Assembly (NCBI GenBank): GCA_025352145.1
Contig: JANXTY010000061.1
Coordinates: 62,001-126,000 of the forward strand
Direction of reading: 5' to 3'
Source: Oxalobacteraceae bacterium
Lineage (GTDB): Bacteria > Pseudomonadota > Gammaproteobacteria > Burkholderiales > Burkholderiaceae_D
DNA length: 64,000 nucleotides
In this document: positions 45,839 to 55,012 of the stretch, piece by piece
Layout: each line of letters begins with the position of its first letter
How positions within the stretch are numbered: position 1 is the first letter of the stretch
Program-made: the position numbers and the translations under genes
Notes under the pieces: model-generated
What the model was told of the DNA's origin: nothing
The model's input: the letters and a program-made list of their open reading frames with translations, nothing else
Databases searched by the model: none

Positions 45839-46669
45839 ATGACATTGTTGACCTCAATCGAATTCGGAAAACTGCCAGCGATATGCCTCAAGGCTCCCGA
45901 TGGGGCGCAGGCGACCATGACCTTATTCGGCGCGCAGGTTGTGTCATGGATACCTGCTAACGGCACAGAACAATTATTTTGCAGCGCTAAATCGGTGCTG
46001 GATGGTAGCAGCGCAATACGCGGTGGCGTGCCGGTTATTTTTCCGCAATTTAATCAGCGCGGTGAGGGTGTGCGGCATGGGTTTGCGCGGCTCAATCCTT
46101 GGAGATTGACAAAGAGCGGGGTAGAAAGCGGCATTGCTTCCGCTGAATTTTATCTCAATTCTGCAGGAGAATATTCTGCCCAATGGCCGCATGATTTTTC
46201 CTTGTTATTGAAGGTCAGCATACATGCGGACCAATTGACGCTGGCGCTGCGTGTTCGCAATAAGGGATCGCATGCTTTTTCATTTTGCGCAGCGTTGCAC
46301 AGTTATTTTCATATCGAGGATCTGCCATCGGCCACTGTGGATGGTTTAGTCAATACGGCGTATACCGAGCTAGGGATAGCCCAGATACAGACAGAACGGC
46401 TTCTCCCCTGCACGGGTCCGGTAGACCGGCTCTACCATCAGGTTCGTGGCGATCTGGTGCTGGCTACCTCGCACACCCGACTAATGTGGCAACAGACGGG
46501 GTTTCGCGATGCGGTGGTATGGAATCCAGGCAAAGACACGCGTCAGATTGTTGATTTAGGCGAGGGTGAATCAGACCACTTCGTGTGTGTCGAGTCGGCG
46601 CAACTGGATGCGGTGCAATTGGAACCGGGGAAGGAATGGCTGGGAACGCAGCGCGTCCAATGCGCTTGA
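45839..46669 (+). CDS. D-hexose-6-phosphate mutarotase (YeaD-like)
   Basis: Aldose-1-epimerase-family enzyme of 276 residues that interconverts alpha and beta anomers of hexose 6-phosphates. Typical segments: IRGGVPVIFPQFNQ, HGFARLNPW, LRVRNKGSHAFSFCAALHSYFHI (catalytic His region) and VVWNPGKD with a C-terminal VCVESAQLDAVQLEPG (catalytic Glu). The start ATG 45839 follows the previous stop by ten bases; the frame is open upstream to 45767 but that part lies inside the barrel gene. No signal peptide is seen. Confidence 0.9.
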   Translation: MTLLTSIEFGKLPAICLKAPDGAQATMTLFGAQVVSWIPANGTEQLFCSAKSVLDGSSAIRGGVPVIFPQFNQRGEGVRHGFARLNPWRLTKSGVESGIASAEFYLNSAGEYSAQWPHDFSLLLKVSIHADQLTLALRVRNKGSHAFSFCAALHSYFHIEDLPSATVDGLVNTAYTELGIAQIQTERLLPCTGPVDRLYHQVRGDLVLATSHTRLMWQQTGFRDAVVWNPGKDTRQIVDLGEGESDHFVCVESAQLDAVQLEPGKEWLGTQRVQCA

Positions 46670-46744
46670 GAATGTGCGTTTTGAAACCTCTGAAGATTGG
46701 CCTGACGTTGTTTTACGTTGTCCCGGGAAAAATGATCAACTCAT

Positions 46745-46766
46745 GCGTTGATGCGATCAACGCTTT
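46745..46766. terminator. Possible terminator hairpin between the mutarotase gene and slyX
   Basis: GCGTTGAT-GCG-ATCAACGC is an exact eight-base inverted repeat followed by TTTCATT. The two flanking genes converge here. The T run is short, so the call is weak. Confidence 0.4.
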
Positions 46767-46805
46767 CATTCCGCATAATTTTCTGAAAGGCATCTCCGGC
46801 CACGG

Positions 46806-47012
46806 TTAATAATGCGGTGGCTTCTCATTCCCGGCATCGACCATACTGCCTGCGCCGGACATCTCTTTGATATGTTTTGCCAGGGCTAGTATCATCGCCT
46901 CCAGGTGATCCATTTTCTTTTGCTGTTGATAGACCACCTGGTTCAAGGAGTCGACTACATCTTCTTGATGGGCGATTTTAATTTCAATATCTACTAAACG
47001 ATTTTCGTTCAT
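46806..47012 (-). CDS. slyX: SlyX family protein
   Basis: A 68-residue cytoplasmic coiled-coil protein (DIEIKIAHQEDVVDSLNQVVYQQQKKMDHLEAMILALAKHI) ending in PPHY, the SlyX signature C-terminus. Its function is unknown; in enterobacteria slyX is adjacent to slyD. Here it stands alone. Start ATG 47012. Confidence 0.9.
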   Translation of the reverse strand: MNENRLVDIEIKIAHQEDVVDSLNQVVYQQQKKMDHLEAMILALAKHIKEMSGAGSMVDAGNEKPPHY

Positions 47013-47225
47013 TAATTTCAGCTTTCTTTAAAAATGTAGTGCATTGCTGTTTTTAGTATCATGTGCCTGGCCGTCAATCCCTAACCGACAGGCTGCTAGA
47101 TGGTAGCGCATTATTTGGCCAGAGCACCGCTTGTGGCGGGACGACTCAGCTTGATGAAAATCCGTTTTATCAGAATCGGCAACCGACCAGTTACAATGGC
47201 TCGCTCATTACATTGAACCCATTTT

Positions 47226-47939
47226 ATGATTGAATCGATCCGACTTGCGAAGCGCCTTGCCGAGCAACTTGCGTGTTCCCGCAGCATGGCGGAGCAGTAT
47301 ATCGAGAGCGGCTGGGTCGAGGTCGATGGGGTGGTAACGGAAGAGCCGGGGTGTCGGATCCTACCTCACCAACAGGTCACCTTATCGCCGCAGGCCAGCC
47401 TTGCACCGATTGCGCCGGTCACTATTTTATTGCACAAAAAAGCGGACGAGGATTCTCGGCTTTCATTGGGCAGCATTACTGCCGAAACTCATGTCCCCGA
47501 TGATCGCTCCGGCTTGCGTTTTCTCAAGCGGCACTTGAACGATTTGAAATTGACCGATCCTTTGGATACTCACGCCAGTGGTTTGCTCGTATTCTCCCAA
47601 GACTGGAGAATCACGCGCACATTGATTGACGGCCACGCACGCATCGAGCAGGAATATATCGTGGAAGTTAGCGGAAACTTAGCTGCCGACGGGCTTGCTC
47701 TGCTTAAGCATGGGTTGTCTTTTAATGGTAAGGTCCTGCCGCCGATGAGCGTGAGTTGGCAGAATGAAACGCGGTTGCGATTCGCTTTGAAAAGCGCGCA
47801 GCCCCTGCAGATTCCTCACATGTGTGAAAAAGTCGGGCTGCGTGTGGTGTCCTTAAAACGCATGCGTATTGGACGCGTTCCACTATCGCGCCTGCCCACA
47901 GGACAATGGCGCTATTTACTGGGATATGAACGCTTTTAA
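47226..47939 (+). CDS. RsuA/RluF-family rRNA pseudouridine synthase with divergent catalytic motif
   Basis: A 237-residue protein with an S4-like N-terminus (about 5-50, RLAEQLACSRSMAEQYIESGWVEVDG) and a pseudouridine synthase domain. The catalytic motif is DPLDTHASGLLVFSQD (Asp114) where the family usually has RLDxxTSGLLLLT; the usual Arg is Pro112 and the Thr is Ala117. The catalytic Asp is retained. The C-terminal KRMRIGRVPLSRLPTGQWRYL is typical of RsuA/RluF. The RNA target is unknown. Start ATG 47226. Confidence 0.85.
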   Translation: MIESIRLAKRLAEQLACSRSMAEQYIESGWVEVDGVVTEEPGCRILPHQQVTLSPQASLAPIAPVTILLHKKADEDSRLSLGSITAETHVPDDRSGLRFLKRHLNDLKLTDPLDTHASGLLVFSQDWRITRTLIDGHARIEQEYIVEVSGNLAADGLALLKHGLSFNGKVLPPMSVSWQNETRLRFALKSAQPLQIPHMCEKVGLRVVSLKRMRIGRVPLSRLPTGQWRYLLGYERF

Positions 47940-47967
47940 TATGTCAAGGCATGGTTGAACAGGTCTC

Positions 47968-49131
47968 TCAGTCGTAGTTATCTAACGTGATAAGCCGTAT
48001 GATCGCTCGGTAAAGCGAATAGGCCACCTCGTACCACACGCGTTTGTACCAGGGGATGTGGGAAAAATCCTCCAGTTTGACCATGACTCCGTCGACAATT
48101 CCTTGTTCGATATGGCCGCGTAGTGTTTTTGAAAAGGCGGCGTCCTTGATGACGACGTTGGCTTCCTGATTGAGAAACAGACTGAGCGCGTCGCAATTGC
48201 TCGACCCGACCGTCGCCCAGTCCTCATCGATCACCGCAACTTTTCCATGCAACTGGGTTTTGCCATACTCGACTAGCTTGACGCCGCTTTTCAGCAATTG
48301 GGGATAAAAAGAATGTGCCACCGCATCTTGCATGCGAAACTGGCCCACGCCCAGCAACACGGTAACTTCAACGCCACGCGCTGCCGCCGCGGCCAGCGCA
48401 TTGCGGAAACGTCGTCCCGGTGCAAAGTAAGGACTCGCTAATAAGGCGCTCTTTTTCGCAGTGCCCAACGCATGCAAATAGGCGCGCTGAATTGTGCGTC
48501 TATTGCGCAGGTTATCCCTGACGACCAAGCCGGCCAAGGCAGGCTGTGCGTTGGTGAGAGGCTGTGTTTTGCGTAACTGACGAAACATTTCAAAGCGCGA
48601 TACCAAATTGAGTTTTCCCAGACGTGCCCATTGCGCTTGCATCTCCAGGTGGATGGTGTTGACCAAGGGGCCAACAATCCGAATCGCGAAATCCCAACGT
48701 GGGGCGGGCAAAGCGATGCGACTATCGTCGTCGGAGAAAAGATCGTCGTTGAAATTGATGCCACCAACAAATGCTACTTCACGGTCGACTACGCACATCT
48801 TGCGATGCAAGCGCGTGGTTCCACGCCGGAACCACGCATTAAAAATGCGGTGATTGACCTTTGCCTGAACAAATTCTTTATCCAGTATCTGCGCTTGAGC
48901 CTGGCCGGTGCCAAGCCAGTCGGTGATAACGTTGACCTCAACACCGCGTCCGGCTGCCCGCACCAACGCTTCTTTGATGCTTTGACCAGCGTCGTCACCT
49001 GCAAAGATATATGTTTCCAACAATATTTCGTTTTTGGCCCCCTCAATTGCGGCCAATAGAGAGGGGAAAAATTCAATGCCGCAAAATAGCAGCGTCAAAT
49101 TATTTTGGGAAGAGAAGGTGACGGTACGCAT
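47968..49131 (-). CDS. clsB: Cardiolipin synthase B-type phospholipase D
   Basis: PLD-superfamily enzyme of 387 residues that condenses phosphatidylglycerol into cardiolipin (or acts with phosphatidylethanolamine). Two HKD motifs are seen: HRKMCVVDREVAFVGGINF and HGKVAVIDEDWATVGSSNCD. There is no N-terminal membrane-spanning pair, as in ClsB and unlike ClsA. It follows a YbhP-like gene by three bases; in E. coli clsB and ybhP are also in one operon. The C-terminus has WYKRVWYEVAYSLYRAIIRL, a membrane-associated helix. Confidence 0.92.
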   Translation of the reverse strand: MRTVTFSSQNNLTLLFCGIEFFPSLLAAIEGAKNEILLETYIFAGDDAGQSIKEALVRAAGRGVEVNVITDWLGTGQAQAQILDKEFVQAKVNHRIFNAWFRRGTTRLHRKMCVVDREVAFVGGINFNDDLFSDDDSRIALPAPRWDFAIRIVGPLVNTIHLEMQAQWARLGKLNLVSRFEMFRQLRKTQPLTNAQPALAGLVVRDNLRNRRTIQRAYLHALGTAKKSALLASPYFAPGRRFRNALAAAAARGVEVTVLLGVGQFRMQDAVAHSFYPQLLKSGVKLVEYGKTQLHGKVAVIDEDWATVGSSNCDALSLFLNQEANVVIKDAAFSKTLRGHIEQGIVDGVMVKLEDFSHIPWYKRVWYEVAYSLYRAIIRLITLDNYD

Positions 49132-49134
49132 GGA

Positions 49135-49947
49135 TTAAGTCATTGTTAATGTCGCTACCAGCGGAGCATGATCCGACAACTGTGCCCACGCTGTGCCATG
49201 CATTACTTGCGCTGACTCCACTTTAAATCCGCGTACATAAATGCGATCCAGCCGTAACCAAGGAAAGGCAGCAGGAAATGTTCTGGCCGGTGTCGGGCGA
49301 GGCCTGACGCCAGTAAATCGCCATAAAAAATCCAGTGAGTCTGACGCAGGTTCGACTTCATCAAATACCTCTGCAACCTGTAATGCAGAGCGCAATCGAT
49401 CACTTAGATTATTGCGCCAATCGTTGAAATCCCCAGCAATAATAACGGGCGCATCCGTCGGCGCAGAATGACGCACGGCCGCAATCAAAGCATCCGTTTG
49501 CCGAAGTCGGCCGCCGGCAAATAAGCCGAGATGCACGACATAACAATGGACTTTTCCCCTCGGAGTCTGCAATACGGAATGTAATATTCCCCGCTGCTCG
49601 TACGCATGATCCGACACATCCCGGTTATGACTTGATGCGATGGGAAATGCGCTCAATAAAGCATTGCCGTGGTGGCCGTGCTCATACGTTGCATTCATTC
49701 CATAAACGCTGTGATGGGAGTCGCCAGCCAGAAATTCGTGTTGAGATTTGTCTGGCCAGTGCGTATGTCCGTTGGAGTGATGACCGAATTGCGCGGCATG
49801 TTTGTCATGTCGACCCTGTACTTCCTGGAGAAATACGACATCGGCCTGTAGTTTTGCGATGGCATGTTTTAAGGCATGCACACGCGGCTGATTGCGTAAG
49901 GCTGAAACGCCTTTATGAATATTGTAGGTGGCAATCCGAATTTTCAT
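49135..49947 (-). CDS. Endonuclease/exonuclease/phosphatase family protein (YbhP-like)
   Basis: EEP-fold hydrolase of 270 residues beside clsB, as in the E. coli ybhP-ybhN-clsB operon. Motifs: IATYNIHKG, VVFLQEVQ (catalytic Glu), IAGDFNDW, LDRIYV and LSDHAPLVA. It has no signal peptide. The start ATG 49947 overlaps the nudB stop as ATGA. Substrate unproven; association with ClsB suggests a link to phospholipid or nucleotide metabolism, but this is inference. Confidence 0.88.
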   Translation of the reverse strand: MKIRIATYNIHKGVSALRNQPRVHALKHAIAKLQADVVFLQEVQGRHDKHAAQFGHHSNGHTHWPDKSQHEFLAGDSHHSVYGMNATYEHGHHGNALLSAFPIASSHNRDVSDHAYEQRGILHSVLQTPRGKVHCYVVHLGLFAGGRLRQTDALIAAVRHSAPTDAPVIIAGDFNDWRNNLSDRLRSALQVAEVFDEVEPASDSLDFLWRFTGVRPRPTPARTFPAAFPWLRLDRIYVRGFKVESAQVMHGTAWAQLSDHAPLVATLTMT

Positions 49948-50423
49948 GTGGTTGAACACCGTAAGTGTACATGGGGCAACTGCAGAATTGCCTCGGCATT
50001 CGAGGCTGAGAAACATTTGTCTGCTGCCTCTTTATAAGGCAGCCACACATACTGAACATGTTCGCGCGGACTCAACGTGATCGGTATGGTTGACGGCACC
50101 TGCAAGCTGAAAACATGCTCAGTATTGTGCGTCACGCCGGGTGCATAACGATGACGCCATACGGGATAAATTTCATAAACGTTGGACAGGTGCCAGTCGT
50201 GCAGCTGTGCGACGCCACTATTTTGTATCTCGCTTTGTATGTCGATTCCGGTTTCTTCTTTTACTTCGCGGATTGCGGTCGTGGCTAACGCTTCGTCCTC
50301 CACATTTTTTGACCCAGTGACCGATTGCCAAAAGCCAGGTTTATCAACGCGTTCGATGAGCAACACATCGAGTGGTGACGTATGGATAATGACAAGAACG
50401 GATTCCGGGATTTTGTAGGTCAT
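49944..50423 (-). CDS. nudB: Dihydroneopterin triphosphate diphosphatase
   Basis: Nudix hydrolase (159 residues) that removes pyrophosphate from dihydroneopterin triphosphate in folate synthesis. The Nudix box is complete: GSKNVEDEALATTAIREVKEETGI near residues 36-59, matching GX5EX7REUXEEXGU. The N-terminal YKIPESVLVIIHT is typical of NudB. Start ATG 50423 sits 10 bases after a terminator-like hairpin and has no ribosome binding site. In betaproteobacteria nudB usually follows aspS. Confidence 0.92.
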   Translation of the reverse strand: MTYKIPESVLVIIHTSPLDVLLIERVDKPGFWQSVTGSKNVEDEALATTAIREVKEETGIDIQSEIQNSGVAQLHDWHLSNVYEIYPVWRHRYAPGVTHNTEHVFSLQVPSTIPITLSPREHVQYVWLPYKEAADKCFSASNAEAILQLPHVHLRCSTT

Positions 50424-50430
50424 TTTGTTA

Positions 50431-50460
50431 ACAAAAAAAGGCGCAAAAATCTGCGCCTTT
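50431..50460 (-). terminator. Terminator-like hairpin after aspS, abutting nudB
   Basis: On the minus strand AAAGGCGCA, loop GATTTT, TGCGCCTTTTTTT. The nine-base stem and T tail look like a strong terminator about 20 bases after the aspS stop. Confidence 0.88.
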
Positions 50461-50479
50461 GATTATGCCCTAAATGGTA

Positions 50480-52285
50480 TCAAGCTTTCACAGCGGGTTC
50501 GACATTACGCAAGCGAATATGCAGCTCCCGCAATTGTTTTTCATCCACTTCGGAAGGTGCTTGTGTCAACAGGCATTGCGCGCGTTGCGTTTTAGGGAAG
50601 GCGATCACGTCGCGGATCGAATCGGAACCAGTCATCATCGTTACGATGCGATCCAGGCCGAAGGCAAGGCCGCCATGCGGTGGCGCACCGTATTGCAAAG
50701 CATCGAGCAGGAAGCCGAATTTCAATTGTGCTTCTTCCGCATCAATTTTGAGCGCACGGAACACTTTGCTCTGTACTTCGGCGCGATGGATACGCACCGA
50801 ACCACCACCCAGTTCCCAGCCGTTTAGCACCATGTCATAGGCTTTGGCGATGCACTTGCCGGGATCGGTTTCCAGCATGTCTTCATGGCCGTCCTTCGGC
50901 GCAGTAAACGGATGGTGGGTCGCGTTCCAGCGTTGCCCTTCTTCGTCGTATTCGAACATTGGGAAATCGACTACCCACAACGGCATCCACACATCGTCAA
51001 ACAAGCCGATTTTCTTGCCGAAATCGCTGTGCCCAATCTTGACGCGCAACGCGCCGATGGCATCGTTGACTACCTTGGCTTTGTCGGCACCGAAGAAAAT
51101 CAGATCGCCATCCTGTGCGCCGGTTTGCTCGATCACTTGCGCCAGCGCAGCGTCGTGCAGATTCTTGACGATGGGCGATTGCAAACCATCCCGGCCTTGC
51201 GCCTTGTCGTTAACTTTGATGTAGGCCAATCCTTTAGCGCCGTAGATCGCCACAAACTGCGTGTAAGCATCGATCTCTGAACGTGGCATGGCAGCACCGC
51301 CTGGTACGCGTAGGCCGACTACGCGACCGTTTTCCATATGGGCGGCACCGCTAAAGACTTTGAAATCGACATCTTTCATTACGGCAGTCAAATCGGTAAA
51401 TGCCAGCTTGACGCGCATGTCGGGTTTGTCCGAACCGTACAGACCCATCGCTACGGTGTAGTCCATCACAGGGAAGGGATTAGGCAGATCGATATTGAGC
51501 GTGTTTTTAAACACGATGCGTAACATGCCTTCAAACATGTCCCGAATTTCTTGTTCGTTCATGAATGAAGTTTCGCAATCGATCTGGGTAAATTCCGGCT
51601 GGCGATCAGCGCGCAGATCTTCATCGCGGAAGCATTTGGTGATCTGGTAATAGCGATCGAAATTGGCGACCATCAGCAACTGTTTGAAGAGTTGCGGCGA
51701 TTGCGGCAACGCGAAAAAATGATTGGCATTGACACGCGATGGCACCAGATAATCGCGCGCGCCTTCCGGTGTCGATTTGGTTAGCATAGGGGTTTCGATA
51801 TCGATGAATCCGTTGGCATCGAGGAACTTGCGCACTTCCATCGTGACCTTGTAACGCAGACGTAGATTATTTTGCATTTGCGGGCGGCGCAAATCGAGCA
51901 CCCGATGCGTCAGGCGGGTGGTCTCGGACAAGTTGTCATCGTCGAGTTGGAACGGGGGCGTCACGGAAGGATTCAACACTTCAAGTTGACTGCACACGAC
52001 TTCAACTTTGCCCGAAGTCAGGTTGCTGTTGACCGTGCCTTCCAGGCGATTGCACACTACGCCAGTGACACGCAGGCAAAATTCGTTACGCACTGCTTCC
52101 GCCGTTTTAAAGACTTCGACCTGCTCAGGATTGCACACAATTTGCACCAGACCTTCGCGGTCCCGCAAGTCGATGAAGATTACGCCGCCGTGATCGCGAC
52201 GCCGATGCACCCAGCCGCACAGGCTAACAGTTTGACCGAGAAGTGCCTCTGTCGTGAGGCCGCAATAGTGGGTACGCATGGGCAT
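50480..52285 (-). CDS. aspS: Aspartyl-tRNA synthetase
   Basis: Class II synthetase of 601 residues that charges tRNA-Asp (tRNA-Asn may also be charged in bacteria without AsnRS). It has an OB-fold anticodon domain (residues 1-105, [22 protein letters not shown]), motif 1 ([14 protein letters not shown]), motif 2 ([23 protein letters not shown]) with [11 protein letters not shown], the bacterial GAD insertion (about 280-420) and motif 3 ([10 protein letters not shown]). The start is ATG 52285; an ATG at 52279 is equally possible (MRTHYCG). In betaproteobacteria the gene often follows the DUF502 gene as here. Confidence 0.96.
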   Translation of the reverse strand: MPMRTHYCGLTTEALLGQTVSLCGWVHRRRDHGGVIFIDLRDREGLVQIVCNPEQVEVFKTAEAVRNEFCLRVTGVVCNRLEGTVNSNLTSGKVEVVCSQLEVLNPSVTPPFQLDDDNLSETTRLTHRVLDLRRPQMQNNLRLRYKVTMEVRKFLDANGFIDIETPMLTKSTPEGARDYLVPSRVNANHFFALPQSPQLFKQLLMVANFDRYYQITKCFRDEDLRADRQPEFTQIDCETSFMNEQEIRDMFEGMLRIVFKNTLNIDLPNPFPVMDYTVAMGLYGSDKPDMRVKLAFTDLTAVMKDVDFKVFSGAAHMENGRVVGLRVPGGAAMPRSEIDAYTQFVAIYGAKGLAYIKVNDKAQGRDGLQSPIVKNLHDAALAQVIEQTGAQDGDLIFFGADKAKVVNDAIGALRVKIGHSDFGKKIGLFDDVWMPLWVVDFPMFEYDEEGQRWNATHHPFTAPKDGHEDMLETDPGKCIAKAYDMVLNGWELGGGSVRIHRAEVQSKVFRALKIDAEEAQLKFGFLLDALQYGAPPHGGLAFGLDRIVTMMTGSDSIRDVIAFPKTQRAQCLLTQAPSEVDEKQLRELHIRLRNVEPAVKA

Positions 52286-52365
52286 AGTTTTACCAGTCTG
52301 TATCAAAAATCAGTATTCAATTAATCGGAAATATTCTTTGGTGTTAATGCTATTAAAGGGTTGCT

Positions 52366-52977
52366 TTAATTATTCGTGTCTGATGGCAAATGATCTGGTG
52401 CGACCACGCCCATTGACACAATATATTTCAGTGCAGCATCCACACTCATGTCGAGTTCGATCACGTCCGTTTTGGGCATCATCAGGAAAAAACCGGATGT
52501 CGGATTTGGCGTGGTCGGTACGTACACGCTGACATAATCTCCGTGCAAATGGTTTTTCACATCACCGCCCGGTACGCCAGTAAGGAAGGCAATGGTCCAC
52601 GAACCTTGTCGCGGATAAGGCACCAGCACCGCTTTGCGAAACGCATTACCAGAGGAGGAAAACAAGGTGTCAGAAACTTGCTTTACGCTGGAATATAGCG
52701 AGTTGACTACAGGGATGCGCTGTAACAGTCTTTCCCATACCCTCACCAGATAATTGCCTACAAAATTACGCGCTAGCAAACCGGTCAAGAAAACAATCAG
52801 CAACGTAAGGATTGTACCTAGACCAAGGATATGAAAGCCGATCAATTTTTCCGGACGCCAGGCTTCCGGTAGCAACAGTAAGGACTGATCCATCGTGCCT
52901 ATGATCAGGTGTAAGACCCACAGCGTGATAGCCAAGGGTACCAAGATGAGTAGTCCGGTAATGAAATATTTGCGCAT
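52366..52977 (-). CDS. DUF502 inner-membrane protein
   Basis: A 203-residue protein with two N-terminal membrane helices (about 5-27 and 50-70, ITGLLILVPLAITLWVLHLI and ILGLGTILTLLIVFLTGLLAR) followed by a conserved domain with PRQGSWTIAFLTG, GDYVSVYVPTTPNPTSGFF and DMSVDAALKYIVSMG. Matches DUF502, whose function is unknown. It sits between fmdB and aspS, the usual betaproteobacterial order, with only 14 bases from fmdB. Confidence 0.9.
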   Translation of the reverse strand: MRKYFITGLLILVPLAITLWVLHLIIGTMDQSLLLLPEAWRPEKLIGFHILGLGTILTLLIVFLTGLLARNFVGNYLVRVWERLLQRIPVVNSLYSSVKQVSDTLFSSSGNAFRKAVLVPYPRQGSWTIAFLTGVPGGDVKNHLHGDYVSVYVPTTPNPTSGFFLMMPKTDVIELDMSVDAALKYIVSMGVVAPDHLPSDTNN

Positions 52978-52991
52978 AGTGGGTGTCGTGA

Positions 52992-53348
52992 TCAGGGAGC
53001 CGATTTGGCGCCGCTGTCGCTGCCCGGACTTGGGGGCACGCTTGGGGGTGGTGTGGCCGCCGTTGTATTCGGTGTATTTTCCGGGGCGGTACTTGTGGCG
53101 GTTGAAGAATCGGCTGCCGGATTAGTAGATCCTGGCTTGCCCGATTCTGCCGGAGGCTTGCTGCCACTACTGCGAAAATCGGTCGCGTACCAGCCCGACC
53201 CCTTGAGTTGAAAACCGGCTGCCGTCACTTGCTTTTTGAAAGTCGGCTTGCCGCAAGACACGCAATCGGTCAAGGGCACATCGGACATTTTTTGCAATAT
53301 ATCTTTGGCAAAACCACACGCTTCACAGCGGTAAGCGTAAATCGGCAT
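52992..53348 (-). CDS. FmdB-family zinc ribbon protein
   Basis: A 118-residue protein starting MPIYAYRCEACG with a zinc ribbon (CEACG...DCVSCG, four Cys in 8-40), then TFKKQVTAAGFQLKGSGWYATDFR. After residue 60 it is a Pro/Ser/Thr-rich tail. FmdB-type proteins are suspected regulators; no reaction is known. The start ATG 53348 has GGAG about seven bases upstream. Confidence 0.9.
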   Translation of the reverse strand: MPIYAYRCEACGFAKDILQKMSDVPLTDCVSCGKPTFKKQVTAAGFQLKGSGWYATDFRSSGSKPPAESGKPGSTNPAADSSTATSTAPENTPNTTAATPPPSVPPSPGSDSGAKSAP

Positions 53349-53756
53349 CAGGAAACTCCGCAAAAATCATTCAAAACCCTGCATTATAAAGGTTTTCGTC
53401 TTGATTTTGGGTGGCACTGAAGAGGCCGGGCTCTGTAGCGGCCTGGTTTTTCAAAGGCAAGGATTGAGGAGTCACCAGCGGCATGCCTTAATCCGATCTT
53501 GGCAACCATTACGTGAGCCTTTGCGTGTCTTTTGATTCCTCAGAAATTTCCCTCATCGGTTGGTTAGGCACCTTTTCAGAAGAGTTTCTACCAATCAAAA
53601 TTCTGTGCGATTCTCATTTTTTCTCGAGGGGCAGCAAGCATATGGCTTTGACAGAAAAGAAAGCGCTCTAATCGGAAACCTGGGTTAAATGTGGTTCCCG
53701 GCACAAATCATGCGGGTACCCTCCCCAAATCGCATATACCCTGCTAAAGTTGCCAG
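53349..53756. other. Gene-free stretch between fmdB and the patatin gene
   Basis: About 400 bases without a gene. It carries the longest repeat copy (A, 53485-53690). The last 60 bases before the patatin start probably contain its promoter. Confidence 0.6.
53485..53690 (+). repeat. Dispersed repeat, copy A (most complete, about 206 bases)
   Basis: The left end GCCTTAATCCGATCTTGGCA is like those of copies D and E, the core CCAATCAAAATTCTGTGCGATT (53591-53612) like C, D and E, and the right arm GCTTTGACAGAAAAGAAAGC then GGGTTAAAT like copy B. The right end, inverted, is TTTAACCCAGGTTTCC, loosely matching the left end, so it resembles a small element with imperfect terminal inverted repeats and no coding capacity. 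Confidence 0.6.
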
Positions 53757-54926
53757 ATGGGAATTCATAAAAAAACCGGTCTGATTCTTACGGGTGGTGG
53801 AGCGCGCGCCGCCTACCAGGTTGGCGTTTTACAGGCGGTTTCATCCATATTATGGGAAGCTGGTTGGGCACCTGCGCGCAATCCGTTCGACATTATTTGC
53901 GGCACTTCTGCGGGAGCCATTAATGCCACTGCGTTGGCGTGCCATGCGGATAATTTCGGCGAGGGTATGCAAAAGCTGCTGGAGGTGTGGGAAAATTTTG
54001 AAGTCGCGCAAGTCTACCGCGCGGATTCTCTGGGCGTGCTTCGTTCAGGGGCACGTTGGTTGTCGTTGCTGTCGTTTGGCTGGCTGTTGCGCAAATGGCG
54101 TGCGTCGCCGCCTAATTCTCTGTTGGATAATTCTCCGTTGGTTAGCCTGTTGCATCGTCTGATTGATTTGCCACGTCTTGATGCCGTGCTGTCCGAAGGA
54201 TTGCTGCATGCGCTAGCAGTGAGTGCTTCGTCCTACACTGCTGGGCAGCACGTCACTTTTTATCAGGCAGCGACGGAAATCGCACCGTGGATACGCATGC
54301 AGCGCATTGCGCAGCAAGACCAAATCTGCATTGAGCATTTGCTGGCTTCTTCAGCGATTCCTTTTATTTTTCCAGCCGTGCCTTTGTATTGTGGTGGACG
54401 GCGCGAATATTGCGGTGATGGTTCCATGCGCCAGCTTGCCCCCATTTCTCCCGCGATCCATTTGGGTGCGGACAAGGTTTTGGTGATCGGTGCCGGACGT
54501 TTGTCAGAACCCATGCAGGACATATCGGAATCGGCACAATATCCGAGCCTGGCGCAGATCGCCGGTCATGCCATGTCGAGCATTTTCCTCGATAGCCTTG
54601 CAGTAGACATCGAGCGCATGACGCGTATCAATCTCACGTTGTCTGGATTGCCGGAAGAAATATTGTCGAGAACCTCTTTGCGACCGGTCAAGGTGTTGGT
54701 GATCGCGCCGTCTGAGCGTTTGGATGAAATTGCGGGGCGCCACATAGATAGTTTGCCCTTGTCTATTCGTACTTTGTTAAGTGGTATAGGGGCAACCGAA
54801 TCCAAGGGCACGGTGTTAGCCTCGTATCTCTTATTTGAGTCAAGCTATACGCGTGAATTAATTCGGCTGGGACACCAGGACACGCTGATGCGGCGAGAGG
54901 ATGTGCTGGCATTTTTTGCTGATTAG
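53757..54926 (+). CDS. Patatin-like phospholipase
   Basis: A 389-residue predicted lipid acyl hydrolase. The patatin motifs are complete: GLILTGGGARAAYQVGVLQAV (oxyanion glycine-rich loop), GTSAGAINA (nucleophile Ser in GxSxG) and YCGDGSMRQLAPIS (catalytic Asp in DG). There is no signal peptide. Many such bacterial proteins are in this family with unknown lipid substrates. The ATG at 53757 starts immediately after the repeat-bearing gap and has no strong ribosome binding site. Confidence 0.9.
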   Translation: MGIHKKTGLILTGGGARAAYQVGVLQAVSSILWEAGWAPARNPFDIICGTSAGAINATALACHADNFGEGMQKLLEVWENFEVAQVYRADSLGVLRSGARWLSLLSFGWLLRKWRASPPNSLLDNSPLVSLLHRLIDLPRLDAVLSEGLLHALAVSASSYTAGQHVTFYQAATEIAPWIRMQRIAQQDQICIEHLLASSAIPFIFPAVPLYCGGRREYCGDGSMRQLAPISPAIHLGADKVLVIGAGRLSEPMQDISESAQYPSLAQIAGHAMSSIFLDSLAVDIERMTRINLTLSGLPEEILSRTSLRPVKVLVIAPSERLDEIAGRHIDSLPLSIRTLLSGIGATESKGTVLASYLLFESSYTRELIRLGHQDTLMRREDVLAFFAD

Positions 54927-55012
54927 ATTTGCCCATTTGTGGTGGGAATCGCACGGGAAATATTTTATTTAGTTAATCAGTGCGAATAATTCTTTGGGTT
55001 AAGGAAATTACC

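Noticed and set aside
46585-46809. 74-residue plus-strand frame over the 3' end of the mutarotase gene
   Set aside because: Mostly overlaps the mutarotase gene in another frame; the remainder has no support.
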